Shown: piece by piece, positions 1 to 6,368 of the stretch
Layout: the number at the start of each line of letters is the position of its first letter
Numbering within the stretch: the stretch's first letter is position 1
The notes under the pieces: generated by a model
The model's input: the letters and a program-made list of their open reading frames with translations, nothing else
What the model was told of the DNA's origin: nothing
Databases searched by the model: none
From: Methanobacterium sp.
Lineage (GTDB): Archaea > Methanobacteriota > Methanobacteria > Methanobacteriales > Methanobacteriaceae
Length of the DNA: 18,969 nt
NCBI GenBank assembly: GCA_015661405.1
Contig: JACWMK010000039.1
Span: 1 to 18,969, forward strand
Direction: 5' to 3'
Translations under genes and position numbers: made by a program

Positions 1-1
1 C

Positions 2-67
2 TATTACGGTTTAACCACCAATACAATGACACCATGCGCAGAAGCAATCTACAACATAGATATCTAA
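2..67 (+). CDS. C-terminal end of an unidentified protein (partial, runs off the left edge)
   Basis: Only the last 21 codons and a TAA stop at 65-67 are visible. Frame 2 gives a tail reading YYGLTTNTMTPCAEAIYNID plus a final Ile, a protein-like composition, whereas frame 3 stops at once and frame 1 gives a Lys/Asn-rich junk tail. The stop is followed by an inverted repeat and T-tracts, which fits a gene end. I do not recognise the family from so short a tail. It is convergent with the arginine deiminase operon. Confidence 0.5.
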   Translation, partial: YYGLTTNTMTPCAEAIYNIDI

Positions 68-95
68 AAAAAAACAATAAAACATTTACATATTA

Positions 96-154
96 TAGAG
101 GAAAAAAATAATTCAAAAAAAACCTCTAAAAAATTTTTTTTACTATTTTTTTTT
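96..154 (+). terminator. Probable terminator of the left-edge gene
   Basis: The six bases TAGAGG (96-101) pair with CCTCTA (123-128) across a 21-base A-rich loop, and runs of seven and nine T follow at 134-140 and 146-154. Archaeal RNA polymerase stops mainly at oligo-T, so the T runs alone could suffice. The A-run at 65-74 reads as oligo-T on the minus strand and could end the operon arriving from the other side. Confidence 0.45.
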
Positions 155-186
155 AAATTTGAAAAATTCTAAAAACTAATTTTTTT

Positions 187-1131
187 TTAATCTATAGTGA
201 TAGAAGTACCAGCATCACCCTTCACTGCATCAACTGCATACTCTAAAGAAGTGATGATAACTTTTTTACCACCTTTATCAAGAAAATTTATAGCTGATCT
301 TACTTTTGGACCCATACTCCCTTCAGGAAAATGGCCTTCACTAAGATATTTTTTAGCCTGTGAAGCTGTTATTTTATCTATAAATCTTTGATGTGGAGTA
401 TTATAATATAAGGATATTCTTTCTACATCAGTTAGAATAAGTAATATTTCAGCTTCGATTAGCGATGCAAGATAAGATGCAGCATGATCTTTATCTATAA
501 CACCTTCAACACCTTGTATCATTCCCTCCTCATTAATAATTACAGGTATGCCACCTCCACCAGAAGCTATAACTATTGTACCTTCTAAAAATAAAGTTTT
601 AATACAACATTCTTCAACAAATCCAATTGGTAATGGGGAAGGAACTACTCTGCGGTAACCTCTTCCACTATCATTCACAATAATCCACTCACGTTCTTTT
701 CGTAGTTTTGTAGCTTCTAATGCTGTGTAAAAGGGACCAATTGGTTTGGTAGGATTATCAAACTGAGGATCTTCTTGATGAACTAAAGTTTGAGTAAGCA
801 AAGTTACCACTGATTTATCCATTTGAAATTTATTCAATATATTTTTTAAAGACAATTGAAGCATGTAACCTATCATGCCTTGGGATTGTGCCACACAAAC
901 ATCTAAAGGCATTTGAGGTAGGATGTCTTTAGCCTGATAATAGGCTAGAAGAATATCACCAACTTGTGGCCCATTACCGTGTGTAATAGCAATATGATAG
1001 CCTTCTTTTATCAATTCTATTATATAAAGGCTAGTTTCATAAACATTTTTAAATTGTTCTTGTGCTGTACCTTTCTCTGTATGCTTGAGAATAGCATTTC
1101 CACCTAAGGATACCACCATGGTTCTTTTCAT
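187..1131 (-). CDS. arcC: Carbamate kinase (last gene of the arginine deiminase operon)
   Basis: Carbamate kinase makes ATP and carbamate from carbamoyl phosphate and ADP in the cytoplasm, the energy-yielding step of the arginine deiminase pathway. At 314 residues it has the usual family length. Visible amino-acid-kinase motifs are GGNA (10-13), HGNGPQVG (51-58), PTKPIGPFY (127-135), GRGYRRVVPSP (156-166), ASGGGGIPV (189-197), DKDHAA (213-218), LTDV (233-236) and GSMGPKV (271-277). The start is supported by a Shine-Dalgarno AGGAG about 12 bases upstream (minus strand, 1148-1144). It lies 76 bases downstream of arcA on the same strand. Carbamoyl phosphate made by the OTC of the same operon is its obvious substrate. 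A carbamate-kinase-like carbamoyl phosphate synthetase of Pyrococcus type is an alternative reading for an archaeon, but the arcA/argF context favours the catabolic role. Confidence 0.95.
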   Translation of the reverse strand: MKRTMVVSLGGNAILKHTEKGTAQEQFKNVYETSLYIIELIKEGYHIAITHGNGPQVGDILLAYYQAKDILPQMPLDVCVAQSQGMIGYMLQLSLKNILNKFQMDKSVVTLLTQTLVHQEDPQFDNPTKPIGPFYTALEATKLRKEREWIIVNDSGRGYRRVVPSPLPIGFVEECCIKTLFLEGTIVIASGGGGIPVIINEEGMIQGVEGVIDKDHAASYLASLIEAEILLILTDVERISLYYNTPHQRFIDKITASQAKKYLSEGHFPEGSMGPKVRSAINFLDKGGKKVIITSLEYAVDAVKGDAGTSITID

Positions 1132-1207
1132 TTTCTTTTTAGTCTCCTTATCTCTCCATTAATCCGTTAAACCTTAGTTTTAGTAAAATGGATGGAAGAT
1201 CAATTTT

Positions 1208-2506
1208 TTAGCTACGTTTTAATGCACATGACATACAATGAGCTCCACCATATCCTCCAGTTAGGTTAACCAGATTCAATGGATAAGCATCTACATCATG
1301 CTGGTAAATCTCCTTTTTGTGAGGAAAAAATTGTCCATGCAAACGAAGCTCCCTGTAATCTTTCTTCGCTTGATTAAATAGTTTTTTATATCGATGTGGT
1401 TCTGCTATAGCTTTTGCTCTAAGCTTTTCTAATACATTTTTTATTACACGGTCTACTTCAACAGCCAGTATAGTTCCATCTCTTATACAAAGAAAGTTGG
1501 ATGCATAAGCCATCTGTTCCAAAGTTGTAATGTTAATAATATCAAAATCCTTTGATAACATGTAATCATGGAGATTAACCTCCTCTGGAGTTTTAATGTA
1601 TCCATCATCGCTTTTGTGATAAATTTCTACCATAGCATTTTTAAGTAATAGTTCACAACCTACTGCAACTTCCTTAGAAACTATGTTAAAGTATGTGTCA
1701 AGATGCATATTCACCATAGGATCCCTATTATCACCAGGTATAAGTGGATGATTAGGCTGGTGGACAACGCCTATCTCATCGTACCCTACACCATACTCTA
1801 ACATTTGTTCAACGCCTTTTCTATTAGTACGATCTCCCATACCTATCAAGGCGAATTCTCCCATTGGCATGAAATCACCACCTTCAAATGTTCCGGGAGA
1901 TTGTATTTCATGGATTATTGGTTTTTTGAGAATTTCCCAAAAAAATTTCGTAAGGAGAGTTTCCCTTTGCCTTTGCGGTTTGGACATTTTTGAAATTATA
2001 AGTCCTTTATCAGTCACTGCTTGCTGATCTCTCATAAAGTAAAGGTTAGAAAGAGGTTCTCTTTCTGTAACCTTAAGTTGAATCATCCTAATTCCTTCAC
2101 TAGACTCTAATCCAATGCAGGGGTTGAGAAGCACCGTATTAAAGTAATAATCTGAGTCCAGTTTATTCTTATTTTTATTCATTTCTTCCCGCGCTTGCTT
2201 AACTTCCTGTTTATTACCATTAAGAGAGATCATATCCTGTGCAAATTTCACAAACTTCTCTCGAATAACTTTACTTTTTTCAGCATGATCAACAATAGTA
2301 TCCTTGAGAGGAATAACATCTACTTTAAATTCATGTTTTAATGTATATAATAAAAGTTCATGTTCCCTTAATGCATCTGATTGGCTGAAAGCTCTTTCAT
2401 AAAGTGATGAGTATGGGTCAAGAAGTCCAAAATACATTTCCATACCTGGTGTGTGGACGGCTACTCTTTTTAAGCGATCCCATTCTGCATTTATCTTTAC
2501 AGTCAT
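1208..2506 (-). CDS. arcA: Arginine deiminase
   Basis: Arginine deiminase hydrolyses L-arginine to L-citrulline and ammonia. The 432-residue length fits the family (about 400-420), including a helical insert after residue 75 that agmatine deiminases lack. Guanidine-modifying-enzyme active-site motifs are present in order: NLYFMRD (R159, D160), FEGGD (E208, D211), NMHLDTYF (H268, D270) and the nucleophile loop GGYGGAHCMSCAL with C424. The first residues (EWDRLKRVAVHTPGME) match the typical deiminase opening. The loop is divergent: bacterial enzymes usually read ARCMSMPL here, whereas this one has His before the nucleophile and a second Cys at 427. It sits 26 bases after argF and 76 before arcC. 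No strong Shine-Dalgarno was found. The catalytic residues are all present, so I expect an active enzyme; the divergent loop leaves some doubt about the exact guanidino substrate. Confidence 0.92.
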   Translation of the reverse strand: MTVKINAEWDRLKRVAVHTPGMEMYFGLLDPYSSLYERAFSQSDALREHELLLYTLKHEFKVDVIPLKDTIVDHAEKSKVIREKFVKFAQDMISLNGNKQEVKQAREEMNKNKNKLDSDYYFNTVLLNPCIGLESSEGIRMIQLKVTEREPLSNLYFMRDQQAVTDKGLIISKMSKPQRQRETLLTKFFWEILKKPIIHEIQSPGTFEGGDFMPMGEFALIGMGDRTNRKGVEQMLEYGVGYDEIGVVHQPNHPLIPGDNRDPMVNMHLDTYFNIVSKEVAVGCELLLKNAMVEIYHKSDDGYIKTPEEVNLHDYMLSKDFDIINITTLEQMAYASNFLCIRDGTILAVEVDRVIKNVLEKLRAKAIAEPHRYKKLFNQAKKDYRELRLHGQFFPHKKEIYQHDVDAYPLNLVNLTGGYGGAHCMSCALKRS

Positions 2507-2532
2507 TTTTTTATAACCAAGTTAATTAATAT

Positions 2533-3489
2533 TCAATTTTCATTACAGATGAAGTCTAATAATCCTGCTGCACTGTAAAGTTTATTTTCAGCTTGAGACC
2601 AAACCATTGAACGGCCTCCCTCCAATACATCTTCTGTTATTTCTAATCCACAATGTGCGGGTAAACAATGCATTACTACTGCCCCTGAAGATGCTGTTTC
2701 TAAAAGTGCTGCATTAATCTGATATCCCTGAAAAGCCTTCATTCGTTGTTCTTTTTCAATATCTTCACCCATGCTAACCCATACATCCGTGTAAAGAACA
2801 TCTGCATCTCCAACAGCTTCCTGGGGATTCTCCACAATTGAAATCTTACTTCCAGTTAATTTAGCCATTTCAAGAGCTTTTTTAACTATTTGATTTGGGG
2901 GTTGGTATCCTGGAGGGCAAGCTGCCTTCATATTCATCCCAGACAGTGCAGCACCTAAAAGTAATGAGTTACAAACATTATTGCCATCACCTACATAAGC
3001 TAGGTTCAAACCTTGGAGAGATCCTTGACGTTCATAGATAGTGTAAAGATCACTTACTGCTTGTGTAGGATGTTCAAGATCACTTAAACCATTTATTACG
3101 GGAATATTAGCATATTGCGATAATTGCAATACAGTATCGTGCTCGTAAACTCGGGCAATTAAAATATCTAAATAATCACCTAAAATTCTAGCAGTATCCT
3201 TTATGGATTCATTCCTGCTTGTTTGCAAGTTTTCAGATGCTAAATATATTGCCTTACCATCTAAACGAAGAACAGCTACTTCAAATGCTGTCCTTGTACG
3301 TGTGGAAGGCTTCTCAAAAAGTAGCCCCGCCACCATCTGTTCTAAGTTTTTAAGAGGTTTACGATCCTTAATAGATTTTTTAAGGGTTTTAATACCATCA
3401 AAAATATGGTAAAGCTCTTTTTGTGTAACATCTGTTACAGAAAGAAAAGACCTTGATATGTGATTACCTCCATCATATATTTTTTTCAT
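2533..3489 (-). CDS. argF: Ornithine carbamoyltransferase (first gene of the arginine deiminase operon)
   Basis: This enzyme interconverts citrulline plus phosphate with ornithine plus carbamoyl phosphate. Here it probably works in the phosphorolytic direction (ArcB role) because it leads an operon with arginine deiminase and carbamate kinase. At 318 residues it has the usual length. The carbamoyl-phosphate site STRTR is at 62-66 and HPTQ at 140-143. The ornithine loop DVWVSMG is at 235-241, which separates it from putrescine and aspartate carbamoyltransferases. HCLPAHCG is at 274-281 with C275; many homologues have Arg where this one has C280. The start ATG has no clear Shine-Dalgarno, so translation may be leaderless or weakly signalled. 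Sequence alone cannot tell a biosynthetic ArgF from a catabolic ArcB. A second OTC gene elsewhere in the genome would settle its role. Confidence 0.95.
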   Translation of the reverse strand: MKKIYDGGNHISRSFLSVTDVTQKELYHIFDGIKTLKKSIKDRKPLKNLEQMVAGLLFEKPSTRTRTAFEVAVLRLDGKAIYLASENLQTSRNESIKDTARILGDYLDILIARVYEHDTVLQLSQYANIPVINGLSDLEHPTQAVSDLYTIYERQGSLQGLNLAYVGDGNNVCNSLLLGAALSGMNMKAACPPGYQPPNQIVKKALEMAKLTGSKISIVENPQEAVGDADVLYTDVWVSMGEDIEKEQRMKAFQGYQINAALLETASSGAVVMHCLPAHCGLEITEDVLEGGRSMVWSQAENKLYSAAGLLDFICNEN

Positions 3490-3619
3490 TTATAATTTAA
3501 TTTAAATGAATTTTAGCCATTTCATTATTAATTAAATTTGAGTAAAAGAGTTGTAATTAAAAGATGATTTTTATAGAAAAAATAGCTTCCGATTTATTAA
3601 CTTCTTTAAATAAAAAAAA

Positions 3620-3650
3620 ATATGTTAATATTAAATAAATATTAACATAT
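3620..3650. repeat. Perfect 13-bp inverted repeat upstream of the arginine deiminase operon
   Basis: Arms ATATGTTAATATT (3620-3632) and AATATTAACATAT (3638-3650) are exact reverse complements around a 5-base loop (3633-3637). On the minus strand the hairpin is followed at once by nine T (3620-3612), the form of an intrinsic terminator or attenuator, although no minus-strand gene lies upstream of it. It could equally be an operator, lying about 50 bases upstream of the candidate argF TATA box. Confidence 0.6.
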
Positions 3651-3815
3651 AATTAAATGTACGATTTCTCTTTACAGTAATAAAGTTTAAGTGTAATAGA
3701 GTTTTTTAAGTTATTTGGTTATATTTTAAATTATACATTTAGTTACATAATCAAGTGCTCTAAAGGGCAATCTTCTTTAAGTAGAAGATAGAAAAGATAC
3801 AAACAACAAAGAAAT

Positions 3816-3822
3816 AGGTGAT
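3816..3822 (+). promoter_or_regulatory. Ribosome-binding site of the PRC-barrel gene
   Basis: AGGTGAT ends three bases before the ATG at 3826. The same GGTGATAAAATG arrangement recurs before ahaH, and GGTGA precedes serA and the 13156 gene, so this is the preferred strong initiation signal of the genome. Confidence 0.7.
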
Positions 3823-3825
3823 AAA

Positions 3826-4152
3826 ATGGTAGAATTATCATCCCTGTACAATTTAGATGTATACACAACCCGGGGAAAATATGTTGGAAGAATCCAAGAT
3901 GTCGTTTTAAATATAAAAAAAGGTAGAGTTTCAACTTTAAAAACTGTAGCAACTAGTACGGAAAAAAAAAGTGTTGGATTTAGAGATGTTATAAAAACAA
4001 CCATAAATATAGTTCCAGAAAGGGATGAAATAAGACCTTTACAGGAAGAAGGAACTATAGATGTGGCCTACGATAGAGTTCAAGCGGTAGGGGATATTTT
4101 ATTAATAAGCCCTGAAATAACTGAAACATCAACATCACCACTCCCCCAGTAG
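3826..4152 (+). CDS. Small PRC-barrel domain protein
   Basis: The 108-residue protein has the PRC-barrel pattern in its first half: SSLYNLDVYTTRGKYVGRIQDVVLNIKKGRV (residues 5-34) is the usual start, with a turn at RGKYVG. A strand-rich second half includes RDVIKTTINIVPERDEI, followed by a Thr/Ser/Pro tail. PRC-barrel proteins of this size are common in Euryarchaeota; bacterial relatives occur in RimM and in photosynthetic reaction centre H subunits, but the role of the single-domain archaeal ones is unknown. It has a strong GGTGAT ribosome-binding site and ends 13 bases before nadX, so the two are probably co-transcribed. No signal peptide or membrane segment is visible. The family is clear; a link to NAD synthesis is only suggested by the neighbour. 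Confidence 0.85.
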   Translation: MVELSSLYNLDVYTTRGKYVGRIQDVVLNIKKGRVSTLKTVATSTEKKSVGFRDVIKTTINIVPERDEIRPLQEEGTIDVAYDRVQAVGDILLISPEITETSTSPLPQ

Positions 4153-4165
4153 GAAGAAATTCAAA

Positions 4166-4930
4166 ATGAAGGTAGGGATATTAGGATGCGGCGCTATAGC
4201 TAATATAATCACTAATTTTGCCGTGGAAGGAAAACTAGGTGTTGATCTAAAATTTTTTTATGATCGTGACATGGAAAGAGCGGAAAACCTAGCTTCTCAA
4301 GTAGATGGTAGGGTAGTCTTAGATATAAAAGAAATGTTAGAACACGTTGATTTGGTTATTGAAGCTGCATCACCCCAAGCAGTGGTGGATATCATTCCAG
4401 AAATACTTAAAAAAGGAAAAGACGTCATCATCATGAGTATAGGGGCGTTAATGGATTCAAAACTTAGAGAAAACTTGGAAAACATAGCTAGGGAGAATAA
4501 TTCCAGAATATATGCTCCATCTGGAGCTATTGTTGGCTTGGATGGTATTAAAGCTGCCTCCATAGGTAAAATAAGTGAAGTGAGTTTGGTTACACGAAAA
4601 CCTCCTAAATCACTTGGAATATCAGCGGATAAAGAAACTATATTATATGAAGGTGAAGCTAAAGATGCAGTACGTAAATTCCCAATGAACATTAATGTGG
4701 CTGCCGCTCTAAGTATTGCTTGTAATAAAGAAGTAAATGTAAAGATTATAGCTGATCCGAACGTTGATCGCAACAGTCATTATGTGCATATTGTGGGGGA
4801 CTTTGGAGAATTTAGAACCATCACTCAAAATATGAGATGTTCCATAAATCCGAAGACAAGTGTTTTAGCAGCTTATTCTGCAATTAAACTACTTAAAAGT
4901 TTGAATGAGAATTTAAGAATCGGCACTTAA
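4166..4930 (+). CDS. nadX: L-aspartate dehydrogenase (NAD biosynthesis)
   Basis: NadX oxidises L-aspartate with NAD(P)+ to iminoaspartate, which NadA (quinolinate synthase) condenses with dihydroxyacetone phosphate; it replaces the oxygen-linked NadB in anaerobes. At 254 residues it has the family length. The Rossmann loop GCGAIA is at 7-12, EAASP at 66-70, APSGAIVGLDG at 117-127 and TRKPPKSL at 143-150. ADPNVDRNSHYVHIVGDFGEF spans 197-216 and contains H205 at the place of the catalytic histidine. It follows the PRC-barrel gene by 13 bases, and a ten-T tract lies 46 bases after the stop. NadA and NadC are not in the window. Confidence in the family is high; a preference between NAD and NADP cannot be read from the sequence. 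Confidence 0.92.
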   Translation: MKVGILGCGAIANIITNFAVEGKLGVDLKFFYDRDMERAENLASQVDGRVVLDIKEMLEHVDLVIEAASPQAVVDIIPEILKKGKDVIIMSIGALMDSKLRENLENIARENNSRIYAPSGAIVGLDGIKAASIGKISEVSLVTRKPPKSLGISADKETILYEGEAKDAVRKFPMNINVAAALSIACNKEVNVKIIADPNVDRNSHYVHIVGDFGEFRTITQNMRCSINPKTSVLAAYSAIKLLKSLNENLRIGT

Positions 4931-4975
4931 ACAAATTCCTAAATAAATCAACTTTTTCTAAAATATACATAGAAA

Positions 4976-4985
4976 TTTTTTTTTT
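4976..4985 (+). terminator. Oligo-T terminator after nadX
   Basis: A run of ten T lies 46 bases downstream of the nadX stop, in the gap before the thg1 gene. Archaeal termination needs little more than such a run. No strong stem precedes it. Confidence 0.45.
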
Positions 4986-5028
4986 AGACAATCCAAATAA
5001 AAATAGTTAACAAATTAGTTTTTAGAAA

Positions 5029-5793
5029 ATGATGATAATGAAAGAATATGAGATATTCTCAAATTTAAAAGTTCCCTGCGGTTCTAAAATAGTTATAAGA
5101 ATTGACGGAAGGAATTTCTCCCAACTTTCACATGATCTAAAACTTGAAAAACCTTACGATTTAGAATTCGTAAAGATTATGATAAACACATGCCATGAAT
5201 TTTTTAAGGAATTCTCTCCAAGTTTAATTTACACATTCTCCGATGAAATAAACATTCTACTAAACGAAATACCCTTCAGAGGGCGTTTAGAAAAAATGGA
5301 TTCAATATTTGCAAGCTTCGTATCTGGAACTTTTACTAGTAATATTATAAATAATGAGGAATTTTCTGAAATAATTGAAAATCCAAAAATTTATTTAAAA
5401 CCCATATCCTTTGATTCACGTGTAATTCTCTTAAATCCGGAAGAAACAGTAACTTATTTTAAAAATAGGCAGAATGAGGCATGGATAAACTGTTTAAACG
5501 GATATGCTTACTGGACATTACGCCGAGAATATAGTAAAGATGAAGCCGTCCAAATTTTATATAAAAAGAAAAGCAACCAGATTCACGAGATACTATTTGA
5601 ACAGGACATAAATATTGCAGACACACCACTCTGGCAACGAAGAGGAATAGGTATTTACAGGAAAAAAATAGTAATACATGGATATAACCCAATAACCAAT
5701 GAAAATGTCATTTCTAAAAGATGGAAACCCATCACTGATTGGGAATTGCCAGTTTTTAATGAAGAATTTTTCCATCTTAACCAAATATTATAA
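5029..5793 (+). CDS. thg1: Thg1-like tRNA 3'-5' polymerase (tRNA-His guanylyltransferase family)
   Basis: Thg1-family enzymes add nucleotides to the 5' end of tRNA in the 3'-to-5' direction. Archaeal members mainly do template-dependent addition, suited to repairing 5' ends and completing tRNA-His. The protein has 254 residues. The metal-binding motif RIDGRNF is at 24-30 (D26, G27) and TFSDEINIL at 69-77 (D72, E73), matching the two-metal catalytic carboxylates of the family. RLEKMDSIFASF follows at 86-97. The start offers ATGs at codons 1, 2 and 4; no Shine-Dalgarno is visible, so the exact one is open. It stands alone with 98 bases upstream and 68 downstream. Whether it acts as a true G-1 transferase or as a Thg1-like repair protein cannot be told without the tRNA-His gene. 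Confidence 0.92.
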   Translation: MMIMKEYEIFSNLKVPCGSKIVIRIDGRNFSQLSHDLKLEKPYDLEFVKIMINTCHEFFKEFSPSLIYTFSDEINILLNEIPFRGRLEKMDSIFASFVSGTFTSNIINNEEFSEIIENPKIYLKPISFDSRVILLNPEETVTYFKNRQNEAWINCLNGYAYWTLRREYSKDEAVQILYKKKSNQIHEILFEQDINIADTPLWQRRGIGIYRKKIVIHGYNPITNENVISKRWKPITDWELPVFNEEFFHLNQIL

Positions 5794-5861
5794 AATTTAT
5801 AATAATACTTCATATTAAATAATTTTTAGTAATAAAACTAGTTTTATATTAAAAAAAAATT

Positions 5862-6302
5862 ATGAACGAACAAAGTGTGTTTCAAAGATTAATGAGTTAT
5901 CTCCTTGGAACTAATAAAAAAATCTTTCATGAAGTACACATTGATCATGAAGTAGTAAATGAGATGCTACAGATTGCACAAAAAGCTTACCCTAATGAAT
6001 TTGTAGCCTTACTTGAAGGAAAAGTTAGAGAAGAAGTTTTACACATTACAGGTCTCATATTTCTTCCAGGAGAGACATCTAATCAAGGAGCAGTAATGAA
6101 AGTGTTTATGATGCCTATAGTTGATGATGCTGTGGGTTCTGTTCACAGTCATCCGGGATATAATGCTAACCCTTCTAATGCTGATTTACATTTCTTCTCT
6201 AAAAATGGGGTTTTTCACTTAATAATCTCACAACCCTACGATAAGAGTAGTATTAATGCATATAACAGTTTTGGTGAACGAACAGAATTTAATATAGTAT
6301 AG
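5862..6302 (+). CDS. JAMM/MPN+ metalloprotease-like protein (Mov34/PAD-1 family)
   Basis: The 146-residue protein carries the complete zinc-protease signature: E46 (NEFVALLEG), then HSHPG at 95-99 and SNAD at 105-108, giving H95, H97 and D108 as metal ligands with S105 in the right place. Archaeal JAMM proteins of this size (HvJAMM1 type) cleave ubiquitin-like SAMP conjugates or process the C-terminus of small sulfur-carrier proteins. That role is likely but not shown here. No membrane segment or signal peptide is seen. The ATG follows an A-rich stretch without Shine-Dalgarno. It is convergent with serA, and its 3' flank carries a hairpin with T-tract. No ubiquitin-like partner or E1 enzyme lies in the window. 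Confidence 0.85.
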   Translation: MNEQSVFQRLMSYLLGTNKKIFHEVHIDHEVVNEMLQIAQKAYPNEFVALLEGKVREEVLHITGLIFLPGETSNQGAVMKVFMMPIVDDAVGSVHSHPGYNANPSNADLHFFSKNGVFHLIISQPYDKSSINAYNSFGERTEFNIV

Positions 6303-6322
6303 ATAAATTGTTAGAAAAAAAG

Positions 6323-6368
6323 AATTTAAAAATTTAAATTTACTATAAAAAGTTTTTTAAATTTTTTT
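6323..6368 (+). terminator. Hairpin/T-tract terminator between the JAMM gene and serA
   Basis: AATTTAAAAA (6323-6332) pairs with TTTTTAAATT (6354-6363) and is followed by five more T. It lies 20 bases after the JAMM stop and touches the serA stop codon coming from the other strand. The A/T-only stem is weak, so the T-tract probably does the work. Confidence 0.45.

Larger units (their letters stand above)
3490..3825. other. 336-base intergenic region between two divergent transcription units
   Basis: This very AT-rich gap separates argF (minus) from the PRC-barrel gene (plus) and should hold both promoters. I see a TATA-like CTATAAAAATC on the minus strand around 3565-3578, which would give a leader of roughly 50 bases for argF. 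A TATA-like stretch near 3722-3737 on the plus strand would serve the PRC-barrel gene. A strong inverted repeat lies at 3620-3650 (own entry). No gene-like reading frame or RNA gene was recognised. Confidence 0.5.

Noticed and set aside
1..96. Frame 1 reading through to position 109 as the end of the left-edge gene
   Set aside because: Its tail is Lys/Asn/Thr-rich translation of A-tracts, whereas frame 2 gives a normal protein end and stops before the terminator-like repeat.
1208..2506. Agmatine deiminase instead of arginine deiminase, because of the His-Cys in the nucleophile loop
   Set aside because: The 432-residue length, the helical insert after residue 75, the NMHLDTYF motif and the EWDRLKRVAVHTPG opening are arginine-deiminase features. 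The partner transferase has the ornithine SMG loop, not that of a putrescine carbamoyltransferase.
3601..3660. CRISPR-like or mobile-element terminal repeat around the inverted repeat
   Set aside because: There is a single inverted repeat, no direct-repeat array, no transposase and no target-site duplication.
3743..4004. Two minus-strand frames over the start of the PRC-barrel gene
   Set aside because: Both are Leu/Phe-rich shadows of the opposite strand of a recognisable gene with a strong ribosome-binding site.
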